From positions 82,499 through 146,498 of the forward strand of contig JAFAZF010000014.1 of the NCBI GenBank assembly GCA_019239915.1: a DNA stretch of 64,000 nucleotides, read 5' to 3'. The translations under genes were made by a program, and so were the position numbers. The DNA comes from Sphingomonadaceae bacterium. Lineage in GTDB: Bacteria; Pseudomonadota; Alphaproteobacteria; Sphingomonadales; Sphingomonadaceae. Of this stretch, positions 27,903 to 37,994 are shown piece by piece; within the stretch, counting starts at the first letter, position 1; every line of letters starts with the position of its first letter. A model generated the notes under the pieces. That model made no database searches. It was not told where the DNA came from and saw only the letters and a list, made by a program, of their open reading frames with translations.

Positions 27903-29000
27903 TCAAACCCGGAGCGTGGTCCTGCCCGCGCGCACGGTTTCGGCGGCGGTCTCGAACATCGCGCCGACGGTGACGCGGCTGCCGCGCGTGACCAGCGTCA
28001 GCTGATCGCCCGGCTCGATCCGGATCGACGCCGCCGGCCTGACGATCACCTCGCCCGAAGCGCGCTCGGTCTGCGTCACGAAGAACAGGCCACCGCCCTT
28101 TCGCTCCGCTTCGCCGACCGAGAGCCCGGTCATGCCGCCGCGATCCGCGGCGCGTACGATCGCGAGCGTGAGGCCGAGATCGCGCAGCGAGCGCTCGAGT
28201 TCGCGCAGGCTTTCGTCGTCGCGGATCGCCTGCGCGGTGGTGGGGTGCAGGATCAGCTCGGCGATGCGCTCGGCGCCGATATGCGTGGGCAGCACGACCC
28301 GGTCGGCGCCGGCGTGGAAGAGCTTGCTCTCGGTCGACGGTACCTCGCCGCGGGCGATGATCTCGAGCTTCGGATTGAGGTTGCGCGCCGAGAGCGTGAT
28401 GAAGACGTTTGCGGCGTCGTCGGGGAGCACGGTCGCGAGCACGCGTGCCCGCTCGATGCCGGCGGCCAACAGCGCCGCCTCGTCGGTGCCGTCGCCCGCC
28501 ATGGCGAGGTAGCCCATGCCGCGGATGTCGCCGATCTTCCCGGGGGAGCGTTCGAGGATCACGAAGCGTGCTCCGCCGGATGATAGGTCCTTGGCGAGCA
28601 TCTGGCCGATTCGGCCGAAGCCGCAGACGATGACGTGGTTGTCGAGCTTGTCGATCTGGCCCTGCGCGCGATCCACCCCGAACAACTCCCTGAGCTGGAG
28701 CTCAGTGAACACCTGCACGAGCACGCCGGTCAACAGGATCATGCCGGTGCAGCCGAGGATCATCGTGGCGAGGGTGACGCCGTGGAGATAGGCCGTGTCG
28801 ATCGGCCGCACCTCGCCGTAGCCGACCGTGTAGAGGGTGAGCATCACCATGTAGAAGGCGTCGGCGAAGCTCCAACCGGCGCGCATATAGGCTGCGGTGG
28901 CACCGATCACGACGCAGCTGACGTAGAGCAGGATCGCGACGAGGTTGCGGATCGGCGAGCTCAGCGCCGCGCCGCTCCTCATCCTGCCGATCGGCCGCAT
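27903..29000 (-). CDS. Two-helix potassium channel with RCK domains
   Basis: A 365-residue inner-membrane ion channel subunit. Two membrane helices (about 20-37 and 76-98) flank the pore loop with selectivity filter TVGYG (58-62). The cytoplasmic part is a RCK_N (TrkA_N) domain with the Rossmann motif GFGRIGQ (127-133), then a RCK_C (TrkA_C) domain near the C-terminus. It resembles MthK/Kch-type gated K+ channels; the gating ligand is unknown. ATG 29000 is preferred to the GTG at 29024 because AAAGGGAG precedes it. Ends nine bases from the convergent CHAP gene. Confidence 0.9.
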   Translation of the reverse strand: MRPIGRMRSGAALSSPIRNLVAILLYVSCVVIGATAAYMRAGWSFADAFYMVMLTLYTVGYGEVRPIDTAYLHGVTLATMILGCTGMILLTGVLVQVFTELQLRELFGVDRAQGQIDKLDNHVIVCGFGRIGQMLAKDLSSGGARFVILERSPGKIGDIRGMGYLAMAGDGTDEAALLAAGIERARVLATVLPDDAANVFITLSARNLNPKLEIIARGEVPSTESKLFHAGADRVVLPTHIGAERIAELILHPTTAQAIRDDESLRELERSLRDLGLTLAIVRAADRGGMTGLSVGEAERKGGGLFFVTQTERASGEVIVRPAASIRIEPGDQLTLVTRGSRVTVGAMFETAAETVRAGRTTLRV

Positions 29001-29185
29001 GGCGCTCCCTTTGCTGCTCTGCACAACGGTGCAGGCCGCCGCCGCTCCTGTCCAGCGGCACCATTAGCGACGTGAAGCGTTTTGAAAAATTCATTTGGTT
29101 TCGTGTCGGAGGCGGCACAAATTCGCTCGTGCTTCGTCCTACAGGCGGCGCTGGCCATTCGAGTTCACAGAAAGGGAGCAGACCC

Positions 29186-29551
29186 ATGAAAGCCATTCTC
29201 CTCGCCGCTGCCGCGTTCGGCCTTACCGCCGGCAGCGTCGCGATCGCGCAGGACGCGACCGCGCCCGCCAACCCGGCCCCCGCGCCGGCGGACAGCTCGG
29301 CCCAGCCGGCACCGCCGCCCGACAGCACGATGCCGGCCAGCCCCGCCCCGTCCACGCCGGACAGCTCGATGTCGTCCGGTTCGGGCGGAGCGTCTTCGGC
29401 CGGCGCGATGCCGAGCGGTGGCGGGGACGCCTCGGGCGGCGCGCCAGCGGCCTCGACCGACAGCTACCCGCCGTGCGGCAAGGGCGTGACCGACAAGTGC
29501 GTGGAAAAGGGCGGCAGCGGCCACCACGCGGTGCATCACAAGCGGAAGTAA
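29186..29551 (+). CDS. Small secreted Pro/Ser/Ala/Gly-rich protein
   Basis: A 121-residue exported protein of unknown function. Signal peptide 1-21 (MKAILLAAAAFGLTAGSVAIA), followed by a long low-complexity Pro/Ala/Ser/Gly region and a short C-terminal segment with two cysteines (YPPCGKGVTDKCVEKGG) and a His/Lys tail (HHAVHHKRK). ATG 29186 is set by an AAAGGGAG site ten bases upstream and by the signal peptide. Ends just before a strong terminator. Confidence 0.75.
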   Translation: MKAILLAAAAFGLTAGSVAIAQDATAPANPAPAPADSSAQPAPPPDSTMPASPAPSTPDSSMSSGSGGASSAGAMPSGGGDASGGAPAASTDSYPPCGKGVTDKCVEKGGSGHHAVHHKRK

Positions 29552-29575
29552 GCGCCCAGCGCTGCTTCACCATGC

Positions 29576-29602
29576 GGGCGGGGAGCGATCCCCGCCCGTT
29601 TT
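29576..29602 (+). terminator. Rho-independent terminator after the small secreted protein gene
   Basis: Perfect nine-base stem GGGCGGGGA (29576-29584) and TCCCCGCCC (29589-29597), loop GCGA, then GTTTTG. It separates this gene from the convergent gcv operon; the opposite strand lacks a U-run. Confidence 0.85.
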
Positions 29603-29619
29603 GCATCTGGCAGCCCCGG

Positions 29620-31212
29620 CTATTCCGCCGCCACCGCCGCGTCTGGCTGCTCGCGCCACACCAGCACCGGCTTGCGCGCAGCGAGCGTTTCGTCGAGCCG
29701 CCGCCGCGGCGCATGGATCGGCGCCTGCTGCAGCGTCGGATCGCCCGCCTTGCCGCGCTCGGCGACGCTGCGCAGCGCGCCGATGAACTGGTCGAGCGTC
29801 GCCCTGCTCTCAGTCTCGGTGGGCTCGATCAGCATCGCGCCATGAACGACGAGCGGGAAATACATCGTCATCGGATGGAAGCCCTCGTCGATCAGCGCCT
29901 TGGCGATGTCGAGCGTCGAAAAGCCGTCGGCGAGCCCCTCGTCCGAGAACAGCGCTTCGTGCATGCACGGGCCGGACGCCGCGAACGGCGCCTCGAGCAC
30001 GTCTTCCAGGCTGCGCAGCACATAGTTCGCGGCGAGCACCGCATCCTCGGCGACCTGCCGTAGCCCGTCCGCGCCGTGGCTGAGCATATAGGCGGCGGCG
30101 CGCACGAACATGCCCATCTGGCCATGGAACGCCACCATCCGGCCGAAGGCGTCGCCATGATGCTCCGCCTGCGCGGTCTCCTCCTCGACGAGGACGAACC
30201 GGTCTCCCTGCTTCTCGACGAACGGCAGCGGCGCGAACGGCGCCAGCGCCTGCGAGAACACCACCGGTCCGGCGCCGGGGCCGCCGCCGCCATGCGGCGT
30301 CGAGAAGGTCTTGTGCAGGTTGATGTGCATGGCGTCGATGCCGAGATCGCCGGGCCGCACCCGGCCCACGATCGCGTTGAAGTTGGCGCCGTCGCAATAG
30401 AGATAGGCGCCGGCGGCATGGACGGCATCGGCGATCGCGATCATGTCGCGCTCGAAGAGGCCGCAGGTGTTCGGGTTGGTGATCATCACCGCGGCGATGT
30501 CGGGCCCCAGCTTGGCCTTGAGCGCGGCGAGATCGACGCGGCCGTCGCCGGTCGCCGGGATGCTCTCGACGGCGTAGCCGCAAAAGGCGGCGGTGGCGGG
30601 ATTGGTGCCATGGGCGCTTTCGGGGACGAGCACGGTGCGGCGAGCCGCACCGCCCGCGCGCTCCCGCGCTTCGTGCGCGGCGCGGATCGCGAGGAGCCCG
30701 CACAGCTCGCCATGCGCCCCCGCCTTCGGGCTCATCGCGATTGCCGGCATGTTGGTCAGCGCCTTCAGCCACTCGCCGACGAGATGGATCAGCGCGAGCG
30801 CACCCTGGCATTGCTCGATCGGCGTCAGCGGGTGGAGGTCGGCGAAGCCCGGCAGACGCGCCATCTTCTCGTTGAGCCGCGGATTGTGCTTCATCGTGCA
30901 CGAGCCGAGCGGAAACAGGCCGAGATCGATTGCGTAGTTCTGGCGCGAGAGACGGGTATAGTGCCGCACCGTCTCGGGCTCGGTGAGACCGGGAAGCCCG
31001 ATCGGCGCGCTGCGGAGCAGCGCGCCGAGGCGATCGACGGCGTTCGCCGCGGGCGCATCGGCGAGATCCACGCCGGTCCGCTCGGTGTCGCCGATCTCGA
31101 AGATCAGCGGTTCCTCGAGCATGAGCGCGCGATTGCCGGTGAAGCTCGGTCGTTCGTGGTCGCCCTGGCCATCGCCGATATTCGGCTTCCAGCCGCTCGC
31201 ATTGATGCTCAT
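29620..31212 (-). CDS. gcvPB: Glycine dehydrogenase (decarboxylating) subunit 2
   Basis: One half of the heterodimeric P-protein of the glycine cleavage system; decarboxylates glycine and loads methylamine onto lipoyl-GcvH. The 530-residue product has [25 protein letters not shown] and the pyridoxal-phosphate site [16 protein letters not shown] with Lys301. About 30 residues precede the usual family start. Start ATG 31212 overlaps the gcvPA stop by 4 bases, so the two subunits are translationally coupled. Last gene of the operon. Confidence 0.96.
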   Translation of the reverse strand: MSINASGWKPNIGDGQGDHERPSFTGNRALMLEEPLIFEIGDTERTGVDLADAPAANAVDRLGALLRSAPIGLPGLTEPETVRHYTRLSRQNYAIDLGLFPLGSCTMKHNPRLNEKMARLPGFADLHPLTPIEQCQGALALIHLVGEWLKALTNMPAIAMSPKAGAHGELCGLLAIRAAHEARERAGGAARRTVLVPESAHGTNPATAAFCGYAVESIPATGDGRVDLAALKAKLGPDIAAVMITNPNTCGLFERDMIAIADAVHAAGAYLYCDGANFNAIVGRVRPGDLGIDAMHINLHKTFSTPHGGGGPGAGPVVFSQALAPFAPLPFVEKQGDRFVLVEEETAQAEHHGDAFGRMVAFHGQMGMFVRAAAYMLSHGADGLRQVAEDAVLAANYVLRSLEDVLEAPFAASGPCMHEALFSDEGLADGFSTLDIAKALIDEGFHPMTMYFPLVVHGAMLIEPTETESRATLDQFIGALRSVAERGKAGDPTLQQAPIHAPRRRLDETLAARKPVLVWREQPDAAVAAE

Positions 31213-32573
31213 GACAGCGCCTCCCCGAGCGCATCGGCCAGCGCCGCGATATCCTCGTCGCTCACCGTCTCGGTGACCGCGACGACGAGCCCGGTTTCGA
31301 GCGCGGATTGGCCCGGATAGAGCCGCCCCAGCGAAACGCCTCCGAGCACGCCCCGCGCCGCCATCGCCCGCACGATCGGCCGCGACGGCTTCGGCAGCCG
31401 CAGCGTGAACTCGTTGAAGAAAGGATCGGCGACCCGTTCGACATCGGGCAGCGCCGCGAGCCGCTCTGCTGCCGTGACCGTCCTGGCGTGGTTGAGCGAC
31501 GCCAGGCGGCGCAGCCCCGCCTCGCCGAGCAGCGTCAGGTGGATCGAGAAAGCGAGTGCGCACAGGCCGGAGTTGGTGCAGATGTTGGAGGTCGCCTTCT
31601 CGCGGCGGATATGCTGCTCGCGTGTCGAGAGCGTCAGCACGAAACCCCGCTTGCCCGCGGCATCGACCGTCTCGCCGGCAAGACGGCCAGGCATCTGGCG
31701 GACGTAGCGCTCGCGCGTCGCGAACAGGCCGACATAAGGCCCGCCGAAGTTGAGGCCGACGCCGATCGACTGACCTTCGCCGGCGACGATGTCCGCGCCC
31801 ATCTCGCCGTGCGAGCGGATCAGCCCCAGCGATACCGGCTCGGTGACGACCGCGACGAGCAGCGCGCCCTTGGCATGGCAGGCCTCGGCGAGTTCGGAGA
31901 GATCGGCGACGCGGCCGAGGATGTCCGGGTTCTGCACGACGACGCAGCTCGTCTCGCCGTCGATCGCGGCGATCAGCCGCGCGATCTCCTGCTCAGCGGT
32001 GCCGTCGAGGCGGGGCACGCCGGTCGCGAGCTGATCGCCGGTGAAGCGCGCCATCGTTTTGCAGACGCTGACATAATGGGGATGCAGCCCGCCCGAGAGG
32101 ATCGCCTTGCCGCGCCGCGTGATCCGCCGCGCCATGCCGATCGCTTCCCAGCAGGCGGTCGAGCCGTCGTACATGGAGGCGTTGGCGACATCGCAGCCCA
32201 GCAGCCGCGCGACCTGCGTCTGGAACTCGAACAGCGCCTGCAGCGTGCCCTGCGCGATCTCGGGCTGATAAGGCGTGTAGCTGGTCAGGAACTCGCCGCG
32301 CTGGATGAGGTGATCCACGCTGGCGGGGATGTGGTGGCGATAGGCGCCGGCGCCGAGGAAGAACGGCGCCTCTCCGGCCGCAAGGTTGCGCCGCGCGAGG
32401 CCGGCAAGCTGGCGTTCCACGGCCATCTCGGGCGCGTGCATCGGCAGGTCCGCGATCGGCCCCTCGAACCGCGCCGCCTCGGGAACGTCGACGAACAGAT
32501 CGTCGATCGAGCCGGCGCCGATCCGCGCGAGCATCGCGGCGCGGTCGCCGTCCTGGAGCGGGAGATAGCGCAT
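31209..32573 (-). CDS. gcvPA: Glycine dehydrogenase (decarboxylating) subunit 1
   Basis: Other half of the split P-protein. The 454-residue product starts [19 protein letters not shown] and contains [32 protein letters not shown] and [13 protein letters not shown], all typical of subunit 1. ATG 32573 overlaps the methyltransferase stop by one base (TGATG). The split P-protein is the form found in many sphingomonads and Gram-positives, as against the single GcvP of enterobacteria. Confidence 0.96.
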   Translation of the reverse strand: MRYLPLQDGDRAAMLARIGAGSIDDLFVDVPEAARFEGPIADLPMHAPEMAVERQLAGLARRNLAAGEAPFFLGAGAYRHHIPASVDHLIQRGEFLTSYTPYQPEIAQGTLQALFEFQTQVARLLGCDVANASMYDGSTACWEAIGMARRITRRGKAILSGGLHPHYVSVCKTMARFTGDQLATGVPRLDGTAEQEIARLIAAIDGETSCVVVQNPDILGRVADLSELAEACHAKGALLVAVVTEPVSLGLIRSHGEMGADIVAGEGQSIGVGLNFGGPYVGLFATRERYVRQMPGRLAGETVDAAGKRGFVLTLSTREQHIRREKATSNICTNSGLCALAFSIHLTLLGEAGLRRLASLNHARTVTAAERLAALPDVERVADPFFNEFTLRLPKPSRPIVRAMAARGVLGGVSLGRLYPGQSALETGLVVAVTETVSDEDIAALADALGEALS

Positions 32574-33346
32574 CACGCCGGCTTCCTCATCGTGAAGCGG
32601 AGGCGGACATAGTCGGCGATCCAGCTGCCATCGGGCTGGCGCAGCTGCGCCTCGAGGCGGCGCTCTACCGCGGCGCCGATCGCCTCCTGCTCGCCGGGCT
32701 CGATGCCATCGATGTCCATCAGGCCCGAACGGAACGTCCGGATCCAACCTGCCACGCCTGTCGGAAGCGGCGTTGGTCGCTCGATCAAACGTGCTTCGAT
32801 TGCCGTGAAACCTGCACCCTCATAGGTTTTGGTGAAATCGGCGATATCCGGATACCAATGCGACTCGTGCTGGCGCCGCACGACGTGACCGCGCGCCTCG
32901 AGCTCGGCATTCACCGCCGTCCAGATCGAGGCGACGTTGCCTTCGCCGCCCATCTCGCCGACGAACCGGCCGCCGGGCTTCAATGCGTTGAACACGCCCC
33001 TCGCCACTGCGCGCTTGTCGAGCATCCAGTGCAGCGCGGCATTGGAGAAGGCCGCGTCGAACTCCGGCGCGAAGCCGAGCGCCTGCGCGTCCTGGACATG
33101 CGCGTCGAGGCCCTTGGCGCGCGCTGCTGCGATCATCTCGGGCGAGCCGTCGACGCCGACCACCTCGGCGCCGGCGGCGGCGATCTGCGCGGTGAGCACG
33201 CCATCGCCGCAGCCGATGTCGAGGATCCGCTCGCCGGCCCGCGCCGCGAGCAGCGCCAGAACCGGTGTGCCCATTGCGGGCACGAACGCGGCGTTCGCCG
33301 CATAGTCGGCCGCATTCCAGCGGCTCGCCTGGTTGATGTCAGCCAT
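32573..33346 (-). CDS. Class I SAM-dependent methyltransferase inside the gcv operon
   Basis: A 257-residue cytoplasmic methyltransferase. SAM-binding motif I is [11 protein letters not shown], the acidic residue after strand 2 is in [10 protein letters not shown], then [10 protein letters not shown] and [13 protein letters not shown]. The general pattern resembles trans-aconitate/ubiquinone-type small-molecule methyltransferases; the substrate is not known. It lies two bases after gcvH and overlaps gcvPA by one base, so it is an integral part of the glycine cleavage operon and under the same riboswitch. A role tied to one-carbon or SAM balance is inference. Confidence 0.9.
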   Translation of the reverse strand: MADINQASRWNAADYAANAAFVPAMGTPVLALLAARAGERILDIGCGDGVLTAQIAAAGAEVVGVDGSPEMIAAARAKGLDAHVQDAQALGFAPEFDAAFSNAALHWMLDKRAVARGVFNALKPGGRFVGEMGGEGNVASIWTAVNAELEARGHVVRRQHESHWYPDIADFTKTYEGAGFTAIEARLIERPTPLPTGVAGWIRTFRSGLMDIDGIEPGEQEAIGAAVERRLEAQLRQPDGSWIADYVRLRFTMRKPA

Positions 33347-33348
33347 GG

Positions 33349-33732
33349 TCAGAGGCTCGCGACATAGGCCTTGTACTCGGCCGCGTTCATCAGTCCCTCG
33401 AGCTCGGTCGAATCCGCGAGCGTCATCTTGAAGAACCAGCCATCGTCCTCGGGCGAGCTGTTGACCAGCGCCGGCTCCCCTTCGAGCGCGCGGTTCGGCT
33501 CGACCACCTCGCCGGTCACCGGTGCATAGATGTCCGACGCGGCCTTGACCGATTCGACGACGGCACACTCGCCGCCCTTGCTCAGCTTGGTGCCCTTGGG
33601 CGGCGCCTCGACGAAGACGATGTCGCCGAGCTGGGCCTGCGCATAATCGGTGATGCCGACGGTCGCGATCGTGTCGTGACTGGTGCCGTTGACGCTGATC
33701 CACTCGTGATCGCGGGTATAGTAATAGCTCAT
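33349..33732 (-). CDS. gcvH: Glycine cleavage system H protein
   Basis: Lipoyl carrier that shuttles the aminomethyl group between P, T and L proteins. The 127-residue length is normal. Lipoyl-lysine is Lys63 in [22 protein letters not shown] begins the protein and [13 protein letters not shown] lies towards the end. Overlaps the gcvT stop by 4 bases. Confidence 0.97.
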   Translation of the reverse strand: MSYYYTRDHEWISVNGTSHDTIATVGITDYAQAQLGDIVFVEAPPKGTKLSKGGECAVVESVKAASDIYAPVTGEVVEPNRALEGEPALVNSSPEDDGWFFKMTLADSTELEGLMNAAEYKAYVASL

Positions 33733-34946
33733 GCGGCACTCCCTCGGGCGGATTGGGCTAAGCGGACGTAGCGATGGGGGACGAACGGCAGCGGGGTGAC
33801 GGTGCCGGAGAAGATCTTGCCGCGCTGTTCGATGCGCACTGTGCTGCCCGTCGCAGCGGCGGCGACGGGCACATAGGCCATCGCGATCGGCCGCTCGAGG
33901 CTGGGCGAGAAGCCGCCCGAGGTGACGCGGCCGACCATGCTGCCGTCCGCGTCGAGCACGAGCGCGCCTTCGCGCACCGGCTGGCGACCCTCGATCACCA
34001 GCCCGACGCGCCTGCGCACCGTCCCCTGATCGCGCTCGATCATGATGCGGGCGTGGCCGGGAAAGCCGCCGGCCTCACGCCGCCGATTCGCGACCGCGAA
34101 GCCGAGATCGGCCTCGATTGGCGTGGTGCCCTCGTCGAGATCGTGGCCGTAGAGCGGCAATCCGGCTTCGAGCCGCAGCGAATCGCGCGCGCCGAGGCCT
34201 GCCGGTTTCACTTCGGGTTCGCCGCACAGGGCGTCGGCGACGCGCGCCGCGGCTTCGGCAGGGATGGAGATCTCGAACCCGTCCTCGCCGGTATAGCCGG
34301 AGCGGCTGATCCACGCGTCGACCCCGGCGATCGAGAATCTGCCGCCCGTCATGAAGACGAGGTCGGCGAGATTATGTTCGCCCGACGCGTGCCGGGCGAG
34401 CGCGGCCGCCGCCTGCGGCCCCTGCAGCGCAAGCAGCGCGCGATCCTCCATGTGGTTCATGCCGATCTCGTCGGGCAGGTGCTCGCGCATCCAACCGATA
34501 TCGTCCCACTTGGTCGCGCCGTTGACGACCATATAGAGCCCGTCCCGCCAGCGCGAGACGATGAGGTCGTCGAGAATGCCGCCCTTCTCGTTGAGCAGCA
34601 GCGAGTAGCGCAACTGCCCCAGCTTGACGGTCGCGAGGTCGGCCGGGATCAGCGCCTCCAGCGCGACGTCTGCACCGTCGCCCGATAAGAAGAGCTGCCC
34701 CATATGGCTGACATCGAACAGGCTGGCGCTCGATCGTGTCCAGAGGTGCTCGGCGATGATACCGTCATACTGAACGGGCATGAGGTAACCCGCGAACGGC
34801 ACCATCCGGCCGCCGCGTTTCCGATGCCAGGCATCGAGCGGCAGCGTCTCCGGCGGCTGCGGCGCCTCGGGCGCGGGATCGCCGCTCAACGCGAGCCCAC
34901 GCGCGGTGCGATCGTCGGTGGGTCCGTCATGCGCGGCCTGGCTCAT
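33729..34946 (-). CDS. gcvT: Glycine cleavage system T protein (aminomethyltransferase)
   Basis: Moves the methylene group from lipoyl-GcvH to tetrahydrofolate and frees ammonia. The 405-residue product has [41 protein letters not shown] and [20 protein letters not shown]. About 35 residues (Ala/Asp/Pro-rich) precede the usual start [14 protein letters not shown] 34946 is nonetheless supported by GAGG eight bases upstream. First gene of the operon, directly behind a tandem glycine riboswitch. Confidence 0.95.
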   Translation of the reverse strand: MSQAAHDGPTDDRTARGLALSGDPAPEAPQPPETLPLDAWHRKRGGRMVPFAGYLMPVQYDGIIAEHLWTRSSASLFDVSHMGQLFLSGDGADVALEALIPADLATVKLGQLRYSLLLNEKGGILDDLIVSRWRDGLYMVVNGATKWDDIGWMREHLPDEIGMNHMEDRALLALQGPQAAAALARHASGEHNLADLVFMTGGRFSIAGVDAWISRSGYTGEDGFEISIPAEAAARVADALCGEPEVKPAGLGARDSLRLEAGLPLYGHDLDEGTTPIEADLGFAVANRRREAGGFPGHARIMIERDQGTVRRRVGLVIEGRQPVREGALVLDADGSMVGRVTSGGFSPSLERPIAMAYVPVAAAATGSTVRIEQRGKIFSGTVTPLPFVPHRYVRLAQSARGSAA

Positions 34947-35003
34947 CGCGGGTTCCTCAAGACATGGCAGCGGACAGAGACGGGCTCCTGCCCGCGTCTG
35001 CCG

Positions 35004-35215
35004 CCCCCTCTGTCACGGAACCTGAGAGCATTCGCGCCGGTTCCCGACCGAGGTCAGGATCCGCTGCTTACCCCTTCGGTGGGGCGATCCGGTCGAGAGA
35101 CCGCCGCCCGCTTTCCAGAGTGTCCCGATGCGCCCGCGCGGTCCGGTGACCTGAGAGTTTCCGGGGCGGTTGCTCCTTCGGTGGCGGCAGACCGAGACCC
35201 GCCGCGCTCTCCCGC
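35004..35215 (-). ncRNA. Tandem glycine riboswitch upstream of gcvT
   Basis: On the minus strand two glycine aptamers follow each other. The first begins GGGAGAGCGC (35204-35213) and has CCGAAGGAGCAA (35170-35181) and AACTCTCAGGT (35149-35159). The second has CCGAAGGGGTAAGC (35066-35079) and TGCTCTCAGGT (35020-35030) and closes near CAGAGGG (about 35006-35012). A hairpin AGACGCGGGC-AGGA-GCCCGTCT (34978-34999) follows and may form the expression platform. Glycine would switch on the cleavage operon, as known for this family. The 336-base gap 34947-35282 otherwise holds only the promoter region. Confidence 0.93.
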
Positions 35216-35282
35216 GCGATCGCCCGGGGCAAGCCCCGGAAGACGCCCCTCGCTATTCGGCCTGCCGCATCCAAGTCAACCC

Positions 35283-35762
35283 TCAGGCTAATGCAACTTC
35301 ATCAATCGCCAGGTTCGTCAGTGCCACCTGGAGAAGCTCGTCGCCTTCAGCTGATGTCGAGATGATACAATGATCTTCCCACTCCCCCAGACGTACAAAC
35401 GTTTGCCCCTTGACATCGATGAGCTGCGCGTCCGCTCCTTCGATATGACGAAGCCCTCCCAACCGATGGAGTGCCCTCATCACGCGCTCAGCCTCTTGCG
35501 ATCGAAACTCAAGGCTGCTTCTGCCGTTTCCCAACTTGATGATGCGCGGTGCGCCACGCTCGAACGCAAGAAGGATTTTGGCTGCCTGTGAACGGGTGGC
35601 GACGCCGAGGCGAAGCCTAGCCTTCTCCATAAGTTGCTCCACAGTCCAACTTGAAAGACCAAGCGTGGCGCCGATTGTCTTCGAGCGCTTTCCCGACGCC
35701 AACATTCGCAAACATTGCTTTTGACGTTCGGTTAGCTTGGCGAGGGCGCTCTCGATGTTCAC
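35283..35762 (-). CDS. LuxR-type helix-turn-helix regulator without a receiver domain
   Basis: A 159-residue transcription factor. The HTH_LuxR domain is at the N-terminus (about 8-68: LTERQKQCLRMLASGKRSKT then LGLSSWTVEQLMEKARLRLG), and the remaining 90 residues contain no known domain. Start GTG 35762 has AGGA eight bases upstream. Its bases are clearly less GC-rich than its neighbours. Such small N-terminal-GerE regulators are found in sphingomonads; target and signal unknown. It ends 67 bases from the glycine riboswitch but reads towards it, so it is not obviously its regulator. Confidence 0.8.
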   Translation of the reverse strand: MNIESALAKLTERQKQCLRMLASGKRSKTIGATLGLSSWTVEQLMEKARLRLGVATRSQAAKILLAFERGAPRIIKLGNGRSSLEFRSQEAERVMRALHRLGGLRHIEGADAQLIDVKGQTFVRLGEWEDHCIISTSAEGDELLQVALTNLAIDEVALA

Positions 35763-35807
35763 TGCAATGATCCTGCTCGCGTCAACCTGCTGTCGTCCAA
35801 AATAGGA

Positions 35808-36110
35808 TCAGCTCACGAAAGAGCTAGGTCTGCACGCCGCCTGAATAACTTCGGCCCAGTTGCTGTACCGCGAGCGTTGCTGCTCGGCATGCGGACCAAG
35901 CGGATCTCCATAAAGAGTACGATTTCGCGACTCGATCACCTCGAGGACGATGGCGGGTAGCTCCGCACGATACCATCGCTTAATTTGATTGCGCATCCAA
36001 CAAAGTCGCTCGGCGACCCATTTCTCGGCCCAATCTGCTCCAAGAAGCGCGTCAGCGAATGCTCGCAAAGATCTGACTTCCGCCCCATATGCGCGGCGTT
36101 CCCGAGGCAT
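35808..36110 (-). CDS. Small hypothetical protein in low-GC patch
   Basis: A possible 100-residue protein from ATG 36110. It is rich in Trp, Arg and Glu (LGADWAEKWVAERLCWMRNQ, then KRWYRAELPAIVLEVIESRN), looks helical and soluble, and has a composition unlike a shadow frame; the frame continues open far upstream only because it runs antisense to ispH. There is no good ribosome site (GGGGAA touches the ATG), so the exact start is uncertain. No family recognised. Shares the lower GC of the regulator gene next to it. Confidence 0.42.
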   Translation of the reverse strand: MPRERRAYGAEVRSLRAFADALLGADWAEKWVAERLCWMRNQIKRWYRAELPAIVLEVIESRNRTLYGDPLGPHAEQQRSRYSNWAEVIQAACRPSSFVS

Positions 36111-36127
36111 TTCCCCAAGCACGACTA

Positions 36128-36793
36128 TCAGCGCGTCGCGTTGTAGGCGAGCTGGTCGTTCGAGAGCTGGAAGCCGACGAGCAGTTCGAAGCTGGCGCGG
36201 CTGACCTCCGAGCGGATTTCCGGATCGGTCATCGGATCGATCGAGGCGTCGGCGTCGGTGGCCTTGCGCTTGCGGGTCAGCCGGTTGCGTACCTTCTGGG
36301 ACAGCGCGACCGCCGAACGGTCGATCGTCACCGTCGCCGTGCCGCTGGTCGTGGCGCGGAGCTGACCGTCGGCGAAGTGCAGGCCGACCCGGCCGAGTTG
36401 CTTGGAGACGACCTGCGTGCCGCCGCGGATCGCCGTCGCGAAATAGGGCAAGGTCACGTCGCGTGCGCCGCTGGCGCTGGTGCGGCGGCCCTCGACGGTG
36501 AAACTCACGCTCGACGTGAGCGGCCCGGTGCCAGTGTCGGCGCATTGCGGCGTGACGTTCACGATCTCGGCGACGACGTCGATATCGTTGGCGGTGCGGC
36601 CGCCCGGCGTGGTGAACAGCGTCTCGTCGCCGGTATAGGCGGGGATGCCGACCGCCGGACAGGCCGATCGCGTGATCTTGAGCCCGATCGAATCGTTGGC
36701 GAGCTCGATATTGCCTTCGTGGCTGCAGGCGCCGAGCGTGGTGGCGCCGATCAGCGCGAGCGGCAGGAACAGGGAACGCGACAAGCTCGGCAC
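36128..36793 (-). CDS. Putative lipoprotein of unknown function
   Basis: A 221-residue exported protein with a lipoprotein signal (SLFLPLALIGATTLGAC, lipobox LGAC), then a predicted beta-rich domain (ELANDSIGLKITRSACPAVG, TPGGRTANDIDVVAEIVNVT, SSVSFTVEGRRTSASGARDV). The GTG at 36793 is chosen because GAGGAAG lies six bases upstream; the longer frame starts at TTG 36808. The pattern of strands suggests an immunoglobulin-like periplasmic domain; no family recognised. Divergent from ispH. Confidence 0.8.
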   Translation of the reverse strand: MPSLSRSLFLPLALIGATTLGACSHEGNIELANDSIGLKITRSACPAVGIPAYTGDETLFTTPGGRTANDIDVVAEIVNVTPQCADTGTGPLTSSVSFTVEGRRTSASGARDVTLPYFATAIRGGTQVVSKQLGRVGLHFADGQLRATTSGTATVTIDRSAVALSQKVRNRLTRKRKATDADASIDPMTDPEIRSEVSRASFELLVGFQLSNDQLAYNATR

Positions 36794-36911
36794 AGGCGGC
36801 TTCCTCAACGATCAAGAGCTGCCGGCGCGAGCGATCGGCCGGTCCGGTACGGGCGCGGATCATAGGAAGCGGCTTTCGCACAGGCAAGCAATCGCGTAGA
36901 GGGCGGCGGCG

Positions 36912-37889
36912 ATGATGACCGCCCCTGCCGCAGCGCACAACCACGAGCGTGCGAAGCCGCCGCTCACGCTGCTGATCGCCGCACCGCGCGGCTTCTGCGC
37001 CGGCGTCGATCGCGCGATCCGCGTCGTCGAGCTCGCGATCGCGAAGTTCGGCGAGCCGGTCTATGTTCGCCACGAGATCGTTCACAACAAGCATGTCGTC
37101 GACGGCCTCAAGGCCAAGGGCGCGATCTTCGTCGAGGAGCTGGACGAGGTGCCGGACGGCAAGCCCGTCGTCTTCTCCGCGCACGGCGTGCCCAAGATCG
37201 TGCCACTGGAGGCGAGCGAGCGCGGGCTCGATTTCGTCGATGCCACCTGCCCGCTGGTTTCGAAGGTTCACCGTCAAGCCGAGCGGCTGCACGAGCAGGG
37301 CCGCCATATTCTGTTTATCGGCCATCGCGGCCATCCCGAGGTGATCGGCACGCTCGGCCAGCTGTCGGATGGTGCGATGACGCTGGTCGAGACGGTCGAG
37401 GATGTCGAGGCGGTGACGCCGGCCGATCCGGCCAACCTTGCCTTCCTCACCCAGACGACGCTCTCGGTGGACGATACCGCCGAGATGGTCGCCGCGCTGC
37501 GGCGTCGCTTCCCGCTGATCCAGGGACCGCGTGGGGAGGATATCTGCTACGCGACCTCGAACCGGCAGGCGGCGGTCAAGGCGATCGCGGCGCGCTGCGA
37601 TGCGATGCTGGTGGTCGGCGCCCCCAATTCGTCCAACTCGCTTCGCCTTGTCGAGGTGGCCGAACGCAACGGTGTCCGCGCGCGGCTGATCCAGAACGCA
37701 TCCGAAATCGATTTCGCCTGGCTTGCGGGCGTGCGCGCGCTCGGCCTCACCGCCGGCGCTTCGGCTCCCGAGCTGCTGGTCCGCGAGGTCGTCGACGCGC
37801 TCGGCCAGCGCTACACGATCGCCGAGGAAGAGATCACGACCACCGTCGAGCAGATGGCGTTCAAGCTGCCGCGCGGCCTCGCCGCCTGA
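36912..37889 (+). CDS. ispH: 4-hydroxy-3-methylbut-2-enyl diphosphate reductase
   Basis: Last enzyme of the MEP isoprenoid pathway; yields IPP and DMAPP. The 325-residue product has the three cluster cysteines Cys29 ([10 protein letters not shown]), Cys113 ([11 protein letters not shown]) and Cys212 ([10 protein letters not shown]), plus [16 protein letters not shown] and the SSNS phosphate motif ([13 protein letters not shown]). Starts MMTAP at ATG 36912 (ATG 36915 equally possible). Upstream of thrB and rnhA in a gene order common among sphingomonads. Confidence 0.96.
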   Translation: MMTAPAAAHNHERAKPPLTLLIAAPRGFCAGVDRAIRVVELAIAKFGEPVYVRHEIVHNKHVVDGLKAKGAIFVEELDEVPDGKPVVFSAHGVPKIVPLEASERGLDFVDATCPLVSKVHRQAERLHEQGRHILFIGHRGHPEVIGTLGQLSDGAMTLVETVEDVEAVTPADPANLAFLTQTTLSVDDTAEMVAALRRRFPLIQGPRGEDICYATSNRQAAVKAIAARCDAMLVVGAPNSSNSLRLVEVAERNGVRARLIQNASEIDFAWLAGVRALGLTAGASAPELLVREVVDALGQRYTIAEEEITTTVEQMAFKLPRGLAA

Positions 37890-37916
37890 GCCTTCGTCAC
37901 AATGCAGTCCCTTCAC

Positions 37917-37994
37917 CCGTTCGTGTCGAGCGAAGTCGACACACGCCAGCGCCCCGTTCGTGGCACGTCCCTCGACTGCGCTCGGGACGAGCGG
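37917..37994. repeat. REP-like palindromic repeat, copy 4
   Basis: Inverted arms CCCGTTCGTGTCGAGCGAAG (from 37917) and one ending TGCGCTCGGGACGAGCGG around a short loop. A diverged member of the family at 3664 and 14198, between ispH and thrB. Confidence 0.65.

Noticed and set aside
35808..37916. 702-codon minus-strand frame crossing the lipoprotein gene and ispH
   Set aside because: Most of it is antisense to ispH. Only the last 100 codons (35808-36110) have protein-like composition and are kept as a low-confidence gene.
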